Source of the DNA: Dipteris shenzhenensis
Lineage: Eukaryota; Polypodiophyta; Polypodiopsida; Gleicheniales
Length of the DNA: 64,000 nt
Strand: one strand, 5' to 3'
Assembly: GCA_047967505.1 (NCBI GenBank)
Contig: CM106538.1
Shown here: positions 10,651-23,368 of the stretch, piece by piece
How positions within the stretch are numbered: position 1 is the stretch's first letter
Layout: each line of letters begins with the position of its first letter
The notes under the pieces: generated by a model
Databases searched by the model: none
Told to the model about the DNA's origin: nothing
Seen by the model: the letters and a program-made list of their open reading frames with translations, nothing else
Position numbers and translations under genes: made by a program

Positions 10651-13540
10651 AACTTCAGTGCACACATGTTCATAAGGCTTCATCATCCTCTTTGAGAAGT
10701 TCACACGATTAATTCAATTTTGATTCATCAGCTTCCCTCTTTGCCTTCCGTATCTCCTTTTCCAATAGGTGCAACAATGCAAAAAGGCTTGTGCCCAATA
10801 GGTGCACTCCATGACATTTTTACTTGCTCTCACATGGAGTCTTCATGTTGTTTGGCACGATTTTGGAGATGACCTTTGAAGAAGAGACTCTACATCCACA
10901 CAATTGCTCTTCTACAGCCCAAACTTGCTAATACTTCATGACTCGAGTATCAAAAAATAAATACCTTATTTTCTTCAAAACCTCCTAAACTTCTTCTAGC
11001 AAGCTCAAATCCTTGGCTCCACCATTGTTGCTAACCTGTGCATGGGGGAATTTCCTAAAGAGGTTCCGTTTCTTCTATGGATATTCTTAGAACGTAGCTT
11101 GTGAATTGCCTAAAGGAATGTTGAGCATGTCCTCAAATCATAATTTTGTCAATGTAGATTGTAGTATTTCCACAAACAATGTGTCCCTCCTTCATGTTCA
11201 CTTCTTGCATGCATAGCTTTCATAAAATGGATAAGGAAGAGAGCAAAGGATGCATTGGATGTCATGATTTCAAGATTGGGCTAGAGTTATTTGTGATAGC
11301 TTAGCAACAAGATCTTCACGTATAAAAGATTACACAAGATAGATTTGCAAGGTAAAATAACCTGACTGCTTCTATTATACTCCAGCAAAATGAGCCTCAA
11401 TCCTACGGGTTTGTTGGCTTCTACAAGTATAGAAGAACGACTCGACTATGAACCCTATGCAGTTGCGCGACTCTGAGATCGGCTATGGCGCATGGCATAC
11501 CAGCTCGTGGCCTGGACAAAAGGAGCCGACCCATCTACGTGAAGACCTTTGTAGTCTCCAAGGATCACCACCAATCGATCACCGCCTCCATGCAGTCATC
11601 TAGTTCATTCTCTAGAGCTACCAAGTGTCCATGTTATGCTCAACTCTCCAATCATGCAAGACCTCTAGCATGGTCCAATGACCAAGTGTCATAAACAAGC
11701 ACTAACCAATCACACATTACGACTCCTAGGAGGATCACCCCTCCAACAATTTGGACCTTGGATTGTGTAGAGACATCCATGTGTTGAACAAAGTGGAAAG
11801 GAGTAAAAGAAATGAAGATTGAGGTACAATTGGCTATGGATAATTACATTTTGCTAACTAAATTTGGCATCTCTATAAATGAGCCACCGTGCTCGTTCGA
11901 AATTATAGGATGCCTATTCTAGAGTGGTGGCTCAAAGAGGGATAATTAAATTTGAGTGACCCTAGAAATTGGCCACTATGCTGGTTTGAGCTTGTGAGAT
12001 GACTTAACTTGGTCACTCTAACAATGGGTGCAGGCACGAGAATCTGTATAGGCCGAAGCAAGGGAAGCTTCAAAAATGGTTGAGAAGGAAAGGTAGAGAA
12101 GAGAAAAAGAAGAGAGGAGGGTCAAGTACCTGCATTAGCAGCTTGAAGACACTCGAATAGATGAGAACTCAGCAAATGCCAATTTAGCCTTTGGTAAATT
12201 TCGCATTGCCTATAGAAGTTTGTGATGTGTTTGGACATCACACTGCTTATTAAACTTAACAGCAGTATCCACCACAAACCAGCATGCATTACCATTTTAG
12301 CAATACACAGATCCAAAGCCTCTACTTATTGCATCTTGGTTAGATTCTTTGAGTAACAAGTGTCATTCATGTGATGCTTTCAAAGAATCCCATTTTTCCC
12401 TTGTTGGTTTAATTGCCATTTGCCCCTTATCAATATAATTGCATTGCTATCAAAATATATCACTAATCTTTAAGTGCAATTTTCCATCTTTTATCTCTAC
12501 CCTTACAGAATGTTGGATACATCAACTCTACATGATTCGGGTCTAATATCTTGACCTTAAATAAACATGCATTTAGTAATTCTATCAATCCACATGATGT
12601 GAATTGTGCTATGAACATGTGAGACAAGTAATTTGTTGCACAATTATAAGGCTCGTGTATTATTAAAAAATAAACTCTTTATGTTGGTACTAAAGCACCA
12701 CTCTAGATTCTAGCTCTAATAGTGAAGAAAAGAAGTTTGAAAAGCATACTAGAACATCTTTACTAGATGAATACTTGAAGAGAACTTAGAACTCAATATT
12801 TAAGTACTTAACGACAAGTAATTTGGTGAATACAACTATCTTCTTTAGAGCATAGAGCTTTCAAATTATTTTGCTCTTGTAACAACTTACCTTGGCTCTT
12901 TGCTTAGAGCACAAAAGAACTCCCAGAGATTGCTCTTACTCCCTCTTATAATAATAGGCCAAAAATGGCCACTTTATAGGCATTTCATTCTGATCTTGTT
13001 GCTTCATTTATCGCTCAAAAATTGACAACTCATAGTGCTTATATGTATATATGATGACCACTTACATCCTTCATCAAAATCACTTCAAGTTACAGTCTTA
13101 CAACTCATTTTTTAGGCATCTTGCAAGTTGTTTGTAGAGGAAGTCCTTACTCTCTATTTCCATTCAAAGAGCTTAATATTTGGACTTCTATGGTTCAAGA
13201 TATCCTCTTTTGAAGCTTTGTATTTTTCTCGAGTTCATTGTGTGATTCTGTCTTAGAAAACTCCATCTTGAAATTTTTTCAATTATATGTTGGGAGGAAG
13301 CAATGCATCCACCTTAGTCGCAAGAGTAGAGTATGACATGCTAATATTTGAATTAAGAGTTCACATGCAAAATTATCCTATAGTGGTGAACACATGATCA
13401 ATGTTACAATATCTCAAATCTTGAAGACTTCAACATGTAGAGTTGTCAAATTGTTATGGTTGAGCTTCATATGTGATGCCCAATTCATAAGAATTACTTT
13501 AAAAATCATGAATGCCCTTCACTTTGCCACAAGTATAGCA
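10651..13540. other. intergenic, AT-rich, no gene recognised
   Basis: Short ORFs only, none with a motif I recognise. It is probably old decayed repeat sequence. Confidence 0.5.
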
Positions 13541-13929
13541 ATTTGATCATATTTGTGAGGGTGTAATCAAGTGAAGATCTCATATTTGGTCTGACCAAAG
13601 TTAGAATGTCTTGGCATACTCTACATTTGGCATCATCGCTAGCAATTGTGTCAAGATCTGTTGAGAGGAGGGCATACTCTACTTTTGGATCTACCCATAC
13701 CTACTACTAATGGGCCCTTGCTATACCAAGGCACTCCTAAATCCAAGCATTCGTGGGCCTTTTATGCTCTTCTCTTTGCAAGGTTGCCAACTATTGTCTC
13801 AAGCCAATCTGTCATCTAAGAGTCTCATCTCTTTTTGTTCTCACAATAGTATGATAAAAGTCACTAATACCAGAGAGGGTTGCAGCCATAAGTGAAGGAG
13901 ATCCCACTCCACCATGCAAATAAGGCACC

Positions 13930-14640
13930 CAAATCTAGAACACATACTTTGTGAGGCTCTCCTCTGCATATGATGCATCTGGAATCTCAATACTAGTAGA
14001 GCGATGTCTCAAGAGAGTCTCAAAAACTAGCATAACCACCAAAAACGGATTTGAAATAGAAACCTTTGATGCAATGCATATTGAAGCACCTCTGTCCAAT
14101 GCCCAATCATTAGCATAGAATCTATCTATCTCTGCATGGATGGGCAATTGTAACCTTTTTTTCAACCAAGAGAGCAAGAGCAAATGCAACACAATGTGAA
14201 AGGCGTCATTTATCCAAGCATGTTTGCCACTCTACCAAAAGATAAAGGCATCCCAAGATGCTCTCTCTATTGAATAAATGCTACCTCCTCTTCCCCCTTT
14301 TTTGTCTGAAGGCAACTACACCATGCCGAAGTCACCTCCAATAATCCATGACTCTTCAATGAGGGCTCAAAAGAGAAGTTCCTTCCATAAAAGAACATTT
14401 CCCTCTATTGTTGGGAGCATAACAGTTGAGAAGACCAACCTTACATCCCTCAATCCATGCTCTAGAGGGTATAATGACACCATGTCCCACCACAAGGGGA
14501 AGAAAGTAATCTGACACTGCAATGCACGTTACCCTTTTGGTGCCCAAAGTATGAGACGAAAAAGTATGACTAGTTTACTTGATTTGAGAAATCTCAGGCA
14601 TCTACTTTGTGTTCTTGAATAAAAAGAGTATCAATGGACC
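13930..14640 (-). pseudogene. eroded LINE endonuclease fragment
   Basis: On the minus strand, LLNCYAPNNRG (about 14450), ESWIIGGDFGMV (about 14350) and then IDRFYANDWALDRGA (about 14130-14085) follow the same order as in the LINE endonucleases at 1-1288 and 50.9-51.6 kb. Frame breaks are frequent. No RT follows. Confidence 0.6.
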
Positions 14641-15120
14641 CCCCAATAACACCTAGATGAGGCTAACTCCAAAATCAGCCACCTAGGTGGGTAGTGATGA
14701 GTTGGAACTATCGCTCATAACTTTCCAAATTGACCCTTTTTGCCTTTTTCCATTTTCCTCTAGTTTATCTTACAATTGTTGAGCGGTTGTAGCTACCCTT
14801 GAAGCAAGGAAACGTACAGTATATTTATTTATAAAACCAAGTAGTTGACCCAATTATATGAGGGTCACCTCAAGATTTCTCCCCAATAACACCTAGATGA
14901 GGCTAACTCTAAAATCAACCACCTAGATGGGTGGTGATGAGTTGGAACTATCGCTCATAACTTTCCAAATTGACCCTTTTTGCCTTTTTCCATTTTCCTC
15001 TAGTTTATCTTATAATTGTTGAGTGGATGTAGCTACTCTTGGAGCTTGGAAACGTACAATATATTTATTTATAAAACCAAGTAGTTGACCCTATTATATG
15101 AGGGTCACCTCGAGATTTCT
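14641..15120. repeat. 240-bp tandem duplication
   Basis: Bases 14641-14880 and 14881-15120 align end to end with no length difference and only about a dozen substitutions. Both begin ccccaataacacctagatga and end in agatttct. The unit has no clear coding sense. Confidence 0.95.
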
Positions 15121-17284
15121 CCTCAAGCATTTCCTTTCAACATAGTGATGCAAATTGACTGAAAACTCCTACTTTGGGCTAACAGACTTAAAGAAGCCTC
15201 CACAAAGGCTCTACTTGTACCTTGACTAGAACTCTCATGAGCATAATGCAGGTAGGATGTTGCATCCACTTGTGATTGTAGAGCTTCATTTTAATTTCCC
15301 TTAGCATTAACAACCCGAGTCATGGGCCCATCAACCACATTGTGCATAATATGAATGAGTGAGGCTTCTATGTCTTAAGCTACATTTTTAAAATTCCTCC
15401 TACTTAAAGCTCATGTTCAATACTCCTTCTAGCTAGTGAGGGTTCTCTTGTTGCTCTCCTAGTATTTGTCTCCATGCTTTGAAGATGCTCAAACAAAAAG
15501 CCTAGAAGCACACGTATCAATCCAATCTCTCCAAATACTGCTGGCACCTTACATGAATAAGAATCCGCGCATACTACCTATATGATCAAGTCACAATAGC
15601 ACCTTAATCAAATAGCATCTAATTTTGATCTATAAAAAAGTATCTCGATGCTAACATCATCTCATACTCTAGCTATTTAGAGAATTGCTTTGCCACATTG
15701 ACATCAAAAAGTGTTCGTCCATTATGATTAGACAAAGCAAAAGGAAGCAAAAAGTGTAAGATACACTTTATGATGTAGCAACAATAGTTCTTAGATATCT
15801 CAAAGGAACATGGGATTACAAACTATGATAAGATACAAACTAACATATCTCAATTTTTATGTTATTTTGTAGTGTATTACTACTTGTCTCATTGATGAGG
15901 TGGATGATACTACTTCAGAAGTCTAAATTCATTATATCTCATAAGCCAAAAAGTAGCCATCATGTTGAGATTGCTAGTCAAGGATGAATAACAATTATCC
16001 TTAACTAACATCTCATTGCTAGGTCCAAGACTATTCCCAATAGAAATGGAAGATATCAATTAACTAGTTAAGCACCTATCTACAATGACCTTTTCACAAT
16101 AGATGAATAATAACACATGAAGGAAGGTTTCTCTCAAAGTGTGTAGGTTTTATAGAAAGCACAATAAGGGGAATATAGGAAAATCCTTGAAGTGGGTTTA
16201 TGGTGGTGCACCATTTTGTATGACTATTAAGAGTATTGTAAAGAATGTGATGTTTACCAAAGAATAGGTACATCTTTATTGAAATATATGAATTCTCCCT
16301 TGGGAACCATTTAGAACTAGGGTTTGGATGACATATCACTATTATTTTACAAAAGAATCATACATAAATTTGGATCCCTAGTTAAAATTGTTTTGGATTA
16401 AGGCTCCCAGCTCAGCAACTCAATCATTAAACATTTGATGAAGGAATTTCTCATAGAGACAAGTTTAGACCCATGATCATCTCTGCTAGGCCTTGATCTA
16501 ATCTCCAATCCAAGGAATACATTCAAATTTGTGGTAGAACACTCCCAGCCATTAGATCAAGGTGTAGATCTAATAGATATCAACAAAGGATAGAGGGATC
16601 AAATCTAAACCCTTGAAAAAAGCCAGGATCTATGGATGAGATCAAAAGAGAAGGGGGATCATTTTAAGCCATCCATCTAGAAAATAGATCCAAGGGTGCA
16701 TATGTAAGGAAAAGGCATTGGAATCCGAGCCATTGATCTCAAGGAGATCTAAGGGTGCATATGCAAGAAAAAGGTGTTTAAATTCACACCATCCATTATG
16801 CACCTAAATCTCAACCATTGATCTAAAGTGCCTCCATCTACACCCTCCAAAGTGCACCTAAATCTAGGTCCTTCCTTTGATCCTTTGATCTCCACCATTA
16901 GATCTATCCAAGATCTAATGGTCCACAGCAATGGCAACCTCTCCCTCTTTATTACACCTCTATTTTGTCAACCTTTGTGAGTTTGGAGCCCACCAAAGGT
17001 GCCTCATACCAACATCCCAGTCCTTTGATCCTCCATCCACCATCCACCTCCATTCAAAGGCCAAGGTTTGGCAATTTCAAAATAAAGTTAACCATGTCTC
17101 TTGAATCAATGCTATGGGGCCCTTATCCCATGGGTTCACATAGTAGGTTCACTTTCAATTAACTTAATCCATTTCATACAAGGCCCTTTTGGGACCTCGT
17201 GTCTCCCCTCAATGAGACTGTTATGTATAAATATCACTTGCAAAAAAAGAAAAAAGAAAATGCAGACACGAAATACTTAACTCC
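15121..17284. other. intergenic, AT-rich, no gene recognised
   Basis: I see only short ORFs. Around 16685-16800 there are two diverged copies of a roughly 55-bp 'gatc(t/c)aagggtgcatatg(c/t)aag' unit, and 'aaatctaaacccttga'-type phrases recur through 16450-16900. Confidence 0.5.
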
Positions 17285-17640
17285 ATAAAATCACAAGAAA
17301 TGAAATTCCAAGGTTACAGAAAATGAGAATGTGCAGTAGGCAGCAGCAGCAGTGGCAAGAACCTTGAATTCCTCCAAGTGCATTTACAAGGGTAAGTAGA
17401 CCACCTAAGCAATTTTCTCCTTCTTTCTTGTTGAAACATATAATACATAACTCTTGATGAAATCACAAGAAATAAAATTCCAAGGTTGCAAAAAACAAGA
17501 ATGTGTAGCAACAACAGTAGTAAGAACCTCGGATTGCCTCAGGAGCACCTAGAAGGTCTACAAGGGTAAGTAGACCACTTGATTGATTTTCTCCTTTAAT
17601 TATGTTTTGTTGACCACCTAAGTGATTTTCTCCTTCTTTC
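17285..17640. repeat. diverged direct repeat, about 172 bp
   Basis: The phrase aatcacaagaaatgaaattcc at about 17288 returns as aatcacaagaaataaaattcc at about 17460. In both copies it is followed by matching 'aaggtta/gca...' and 'acaagggtaagtagaccac' segments. It abuts the copia fragment. Confidence 0.7.
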
Positions 17641-19143
17641 AATTATGTTTTGGTGAACCAAAAACATATGAAGAAGCAATGTAGGTAGAATTGAAAAAGG
17701 AGTGGGAGAGAGGCATGGAAGAGAAAATGGACTCTTTGCAAAACCTGACTTGGGATTTGGTTTGCTTGCCTATGGGAAAAATAACATTACTGAATAAATG
17801 GGTTTATGGGGTGAAGAAAGAAGATGTAGGAAAAAGGAGGTAAAAGAAAGCAAGGCTTGTTGTAACAGGGTTTGCATAAAAGAAAGGTATAGTCTTTGAT
17901 GAAATATTCTCTCCTCTTGTTAAAATGACTTCAATCAGAACTATTCTGAGTCTTGTGGCTGTAGAAGACTTGCATCTTGAACAATTAGATGTAAAGATAG
18001 CTTTTCTTCATGGAGATCTAGAGGAAGAGATTTATATGTAGCAGCCATAGGGATATGAGTCAAAGGAAAGGAGGAAGGTTGAAGAAAAGACTGTATGGTT
18101 TAAAGCAAGCTCCAAGGTAGTGGATTTGAAGTTTGATAGGTTTATGGGGCAAAGCAAGCCTTTAGTAGATGTCATTCAGACCACTGTCTTTATTCTCAGA
18201 AACTAGACAATGGCAGACCTGTGATCTTATCATTGTATGTCGATGACATGGTTATTGCAAGCTCTAACATGCAGGATATAAATGTGCTCAAGAGGAAGTT
18301 GGAAAATACTTTTGCAAAGAAGGATTTGGGTGCTGTAGTGGCAAATCCTTGGCATGAGAATAACAAGAGATAGCAAAAACCGCAAATTGACACTGTCTCA
18401 TAGTGAGTACTTGAAAAGGTATTGGAAAGTTTTGGAATGCAAAATGCAAAACCTATTTCTACACCTTTGGCTAATCATTTCAAATTATGCAAGGATATGT
18501 GTCCCAAGATATAGGAGGAGATTGACTATATGTCAAGGGGACCATAAGCATCACATTGCACATGTAGTGGGAGTTGTGAGCATATTTATGAATAATTCAG
18601 GTAAAGAGTATTGGAGGCTGTAAAGTGGATTCTCAAGTACTTGAGAGGTACGATTGCACATGCATTATTTTTTAAAGGCTCAAAGATTTCTCTACACTAA
18701 TATGTTGATTCAGATATGGTAGGTGATAAAGATGTAAGAAGGAGCACCACTGGGTATGTTTCACTATAGGTGGAATAGTAGTAAGTTGGGTTTCAAAGTT
18801 GCAAAAGTTTGTTGCACTTTCTATAACAAAAGCAGAATATGTTGCAGTTATAGAGGCTAGTAAAGAGATGATTTGGATGCAGAGGTTTATGAAGGAGCAT
18901 GAGAAGAAGCAAGAAAATTGCATCTTGTATAGTGATAGAGCGAGAGTGCTATTCATCTCACAAAGAATTCAGTCTTCCATTCAAGAACCAAACATATACA
19001 TTTCATCCAATTTGTTTTGGAGGATGGATAGTTAAAGCTAGAAAGATACACACTAACCAAAATTGTGTAGACATGTTGTCTAAGTTGGTAACCATGGAGA
19101 AGTTGAGCTCTTGCTCAATTTCAATTGGTCTTCAAGAATAAGG
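17640..19143 (+). pseudogene. Ty1-copia pol fragment (RT and RNase H), broken
   Basis: The reading begins EPKTYEEAM, then [51 protein letters not shown] and [18 protein letters not shown], the standard order of a copia RT. It goes on to an RNase H with KFVALSITKAEYVA (about 18800) and EASKEMIWMQRF, and ends with the conserved ...CSISIGLQE at 19138. Stops and frameshifts interrupt it repeatedly. The part carrying gag, protease and integrase is absent, so this is a 5'-truncated or deleted copy. Confidence 0.85.
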
Positions 19144-19215
19144 AACAAAATGAGGGACAACCAGATCCAAAGAATTTCAATGAGTGTAGTAACAGTGGAG
19201 TTACTATGATCTATC

Positions 19216-19720
19216 TCCAAGTGGGAGATTGTTGTATATGTAGAAAATGATTATTTTTTAGAGATTGTTTTTTGGCCGTGCTTTGGACCAGGTGTGCTTA
19301 TACCCATTCCATGAAGGTGAGGTAAGGGGGGGCAACACTCCCCCTAGGACGTTATTGAGGGGTTCTAAGGGAGGCTAGTGGGGTTTCAGGGGTAGCGACC
19401 TCAAATCCAAAAATACATGAAATTTGGTGCATGAGTTGCTTATGAGTTGTGTGGTCAAAATTGGAATATAAGGGTATGGCTCACATAGCAGGATAGCAGT
19501 GGATGTATTGCTTCTATCTTGTATCTTCTCACTTGCTAGATAAGAAAGATGTAGGACTGGCTATTTCTCAGTGGATGTAACCCACACTGGGTGAACAACA
19601 TATATTGGTGTCTCTTTGTGTCTTCCCTTCTCTGCACTTTTTGTATTGTGTATTTTATGCCTTTTTCTTCTTGCATTATTGCTCCATTATTGTGCTGCTT
19701 CTAATAGGATGCACCTTTTA
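19216..19720 (+). mobile_element. probable polypurine tract and 3' LTR of the copia fragment
   Basis: About 75 bp after the pol stop comes a polypurine-tract-like caagtgggagatt (19216-19228), followed by TGTTGTATATG, a typical copia LTR start. The LTR body probably runs to near 19720, but no second copy was found in the window, so the right end is a guess. Confidence 0.5.
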
Positions 19721-19977
19721 TAGATGATTTTCACAAATAATAACAAATGTTTCATAGATCTGTACTTGAGTTCCTATTGCTTATGTAGGAAAATTTGTAA
19801 CCTCTAGATCTTGAAAACATTACAAGGTTTTAAAAAATCAGAATTGTCTTGTATAGCATGCCCTTCACCGATACACCACTTGCATGCCAAACTTTCACAA
19901 AATAAACTCTTGTAGTCCTTAAATATGTGATTAGCCCTTCTTCGAGAATAGAGATGAAAGTGAGGATGTTTTAGTAG

Positions 19978-20100
19978 TTGATCTTATGTTTTCTCTCTTG
20001 CACCTCTTCCCCAACCATTTGATCTTATGTTTTAGTCGTTGATCTTATGTTTTCTCCCTTGCACCTCTTCCCCAACCATTTGATCATCTTGATATCTCCT
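19978..20100. repeat. 61-bp tandem duplication
   Basis: gatcttatgttttctc starts at 19980 and again at 20041, and each copy is followed by cttgcacctcttccccaacc. Confidence 0.85.
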
Positions 20101-20399
20101 TCCATTGATCACGCTCTTGTCTACTATAGGAAACATTTAGGATATTTTCCGTTCAAGAATTCTAGAAATTCAAAGTATTTTTCTTCAATATAGGATGTTT
20201 TTGGTGTAGATGAACACTCTAATGATGTACATGATTAATCTCCTTTCCTGGTATTTTAGTCCTTGTTACAATAAATATAAATGAGGGCAAAAGTACAATT
20301 TATCGAGTGAAATTGAGCAAAAGAGATTGCAATGTACATCTATGTCCAATAAGAGGTCATATAAAAATTAACAAACCAAGCAAAAAATGAACATAGGAT

Positions 20400-20690
20400 C
20401 TTACATTTATAAAAACTCAGCAATTGTTGAGAGCCTTAATGGCCAAAAGATTACAGCTAGCGACATAACCATTCAAATATAAAAGTTAACAACTGTGCAT
20501 ACTAGAGCCTCAAATTGAACAAAAAGAGATTATATAAATGTAATAAAAACTCAACAATTGCTGAGAGCCTTCTTAGAGACCAAAACATTACATCTAGTGA
20601 GCCAAAAGATCGTTGAGAGCCTTAGAGGCCAAACGATTACATCTAGCCATCGTTGAGAGCCTCGTCTGAGCAAGAAGGAATTTGTACAAC
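20400..20690. repeat. imperfect repeats of a 'ttgagagcctta..ggcca' unit
   Basis: The phrases 'gttgagagcctta(a/g)(t/a)ggccaaa(a/c)gattaca' and 'aaaaactca(g/a)caattg' occur several times at irregular spacing between 20400 and 20690. Confidence 0.6.
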
Positions 20691-20706
20691 TCAATTTTCT
20701 GCTAGT

Positions 20707-21381
20707 CTACCTTGTTGTATTAAAATTTTTTAGGGAGCCAAAGAAGGCTACGATGGAGAGGCTGAAGACCCCATGCACATTGTTAGGACTCGGATTACAG
20801 CCCCCCCAACAAGTCGAGTACTTTGCTTTGAAAATATTGAGACCTTCATCGACATCTAGGGGGAACCCATACAACACATCCATAAAGAGGCCCTTTATGA
20901 GCATGTCATCTAAGGTGGTGACATACAGATGTGGGGGGAGTTGACTGTGGGAACGAAGGGTCTCCACTAGTGCTAGCATTTCTATTCCTAGTGAGTGCAA
21001 CACAATCACCTTATATGAGAAGGCAAATAACATTGGGATCATAGAGCATCGAGGGGGGGCAGTAGTAGGCATGGTGAATATCAATGGGTGAGCAACAGGA
21101 GCAGATGAGTGATGAGAGTTGGAGAAGGGAGTGTGGAGTAAAGTAGAGCAGGGGTGGAAAAGAGTTGGAGGAGGGGTGTGGAGAAAAGTAGCACAGCGTG
21201 TGGAGCAAAGTAGCAGACCAGAGGCATATGAGAGCAATGTAGTAAAATGCCAAATGCCATGGATCTTATATATTATAAAGTTCAAGCCATTGTGGTGGCA
21301 AGAGCCTGGGGTTCCATCCATATTAATTGCAGGCCACCACGATGGAATCTTAGGCGCCACCCTAGATGGGCTGGTAATCAT
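20707..21381 (-). CDS. 224-residue open frame, no recognised family (doubtful gene)
   Basis: A single uninterrupted minus-strand frame, long for this AT-rich neighbourhood. I recognise no domain. The central part is Ser/Thr/Pro/His-rich and internally repetitive (LLHT.., LFHP.., reflecting 'gtggagtaaagtagagca' repeats on the other strand). The C-terminal half is more ordinary (SLGIEMLALVETLRSH, DDMLIKGLFMDVLYGFPLDV). It borders the 155/239-bp repeat field. It could be a fragment of an unfamiliar transposon protein or a chance frame in repeat DNA. No TATA or splice support was evident. Confidence 0.2.
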   Translation of the reverse strand: MITSPSRVAPKIPSWWPAINMDGTPGSCHHNGLNFIIYKIHGIWHFTTLLSYASGLLLCSTRCATFLHTPPPTLFHPCSTLLHTPFSNSHHSSAPVAHPLIFTMPTTAPPRCSMIPMLFAFSYKVIVLHSLGIEMLALVETLRSHSQLPPHLYVTTLDDMLIKGLFMDVLYGFPLDVDEGLNIFKAKYSTCWGGCNPSPNNVHGVFSLSIVAFFGSLKNFNTTR

Positions 21382-21389
21382 GAAGTAGA

Positions 21390-22150
21390 CGCCATGTGGT
21401 GGGTGAGCAGACCACTCCGGTGGCTAGTAATTAACTACCAGCCTAGTGGAATCTTAGCCACCACAGACGTGGCTGATGAGAGCCACCATCACTGACGGGC
21501 AATAATTCCCACAAAGGTAAATCATGAAGCTCTAATCACCATTACCAGGCACTCTAGTTCTCTATTGAGCATGCGAGCCTAGTGACTAGTAATTTTTATT
21601 GCACTTGTAGTGATCATGCATGCGAGCAATGGCTGGTAATTTTAATTGCCAGCTCAGTGGAATCGTAGCCACAACAGACATGGCTGTAATCACTCATTAC
21701 CATGCACTATAGTACTCTATTGAGCATGTGAGCCCAGCGATTAGTAATTTTTACTACACTTGTACTGATCATGCATGCTTAAGCCCAGTGGTAGGTGAGT
21801 AGTAGCTGGTAATTTTAACTACTAGCCCGGTGGAATCATAGCCACCACGACAAACGTGGCTGATGAGAGCCACCACCACTAGGCAGTAATTCCAACAAAA
21901 GTAAATCATGAAGCCTAATCACCTCTAATCCCTCATTACCATGCACTCTAGTACTCTCCTGACCATGCAAGCCTGGTGATTGGTAATTTGCTGCACTCGT
22001 AGTAATCATGCATGCAAGCTCGGTGGTGGTAACTGGAAGGTGAGTAATTACAGGCCACTGTGGTGGTTGGTAATTAACTGCCAACTCGGTCGATCTTAGC
22101 CACCACCACATATGTGATTGGAAATCTTAGATGCCACCACCTCTAATCAC
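21390..22150. repeat. satellite-like repeat field with 155-bp and 239-bp forms
   Basis: The landmark 'act(c/a)tagt(t/a)ctct' occurs at about 21551, 21706 and 21945. Each is followed by a 'gtaattt...cactygta(g/c)t.atcatgcatgc' block, and 'ggctgatgagagccaccac' phrases intersperse. Spacings of about 155 and 239 bp indicate a long and a short unit that differ by roughly 84 bp. Confidence 0.75.
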
Positions 22151-22239
22151 TCATTACCATGTAAGTCAGTACTACCGCCTTGAATTAATCAAAATTTGGG
22201 CCAACCACTGTGGTGGCTCTCACCTTGACAATGTACTCT

Positions 22240-22500
22240 AGCTACAAACCACTATTCCATTCCCTTAACCGTTTTAGCTTCTATCCCTCTCGACTATTTC
22301 ATTCTCCCTTGCAATCGGACTACAAACTCAAGCCTCCACTATTCCATTTCCTTTAGTGTTTCATCTTCTATCCCTCTCGACCATTTCTTTATCCCTTGCA
22401 ATCAGACCGCAAACTCAAGCCTCCACCATTCCATTTCCTTCACTGTTTCATTTTCTATCCCTCTCGACCATTTCTACCTCCCTTGCACTCTTCCTGCAAC
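22240..22500. repeat. 87-bp tandem repeat, about 3 copies
   Basis: The phrase ctatccctctcgac lies at 22281, 22368 and 22455, exactly 87 bp apart, with ccattcc(att)tcc and cccttgca at fixed places in each unit. It ends just before the ATG at 22518. Confidence 0.9.
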
Positions 22501-22517
22501 TTCTATGCTCTCTCGTA

Positions 22518-23368
22518 ATGGAGCCTGCACAGTTCGGGAGCTCCTCACACAATCTTTCCTCCCCCATTGTAGCAATGTGCAAGAGCCCCTCCTCCCCTGA
22601 TCTTGAAATCATGACATATGGGAGCTCCTCTCTCACTCTGCAAAAGCCTAATTTGGATGCTCGCCAAAACTTCGCCAGGTTGGTACAGGAGGTGAACATG
22701 GAGGGGCAACTAGTCTATTAAGGTTAGAAGATTATCATCAATGAAAGCGTGATTGAAAATGCTCTAGGAATTTCGGAAGGCAGTTTGTAAGCACACTTTT
22801 TCGAGAAGCAATGGAATAGATAGGATATTCTAGATGTATACCCCAATGCTTAGTTTAGTAAAGATGGTAGAGTTAAGCTTTCTAGCTTGCCAACAGATCT
22901 CCAAGATGTGCTGAAGAAGACTATTCACTTCTTTCCTGATACGAGAGGAATCGTGAAGTTCTGGCAGGTTCAAGCAGCAATAGAGCAACTGAAAGGACGT
23001 GATGTATCTTTCTCAAGGGAGATCTCCAAGAGCATGTTAATCAACTTGAAGAATTGCATGGATGGCAAATCACAATTTTCATTTCAATCCACTGGAGTTG
23101 CAATGCACCTAATGGCATCTACCCTCAAAGGGATTTTTGAGCAATACGACAAGCAGATGTCTCAGAGGGTGACTTTTCTATAAGAGAAAGCCACCGATGC
23201 AGCAAAGGCAATGCAACTTGAGAAAAGTCTCAGGAAATGTGTAGAAGCCAAGGCAGAGAAGGCACAAGAGCAAGCTGAGGCTGCTACAAAAATGGTCGAC
23301 ATGGAAAGGCATAGAAGAGAAGAAGCAGAGAAGCGCATGAAGGAAGTCCGAGATAGGCTCGAAGAAGT
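22518..23368 (+). pseudogene. coiled-coil protein pseudogene of unknown family
   Basis: One frame from the ATG at 22518 (MEPAQFGSS) to about 23368 reads as a coherent protein interrupted only by six stops (first TAA at 22719, last TAA at 23181). Between them, sense stretches such as KIIINESVIENALGIS, AHFFEKQWNR, DILDVYPNA and LPTDLQDVLKKTIHFFPD are maintained without a frameshift. The C-terminal part, from about 23184, is a heptad-rich coiled coil (EKSLRKCVEAKAEKAQEQAE...RRREEAEKRMKEVRDRLEE). I do not recognise the family for certain; the layout resembles plant proteins that accompany transposons. The end of the frame after DRLEE is antisense LINE sequence, so the original C-terminus is lost. 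Confidence 0.5.
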
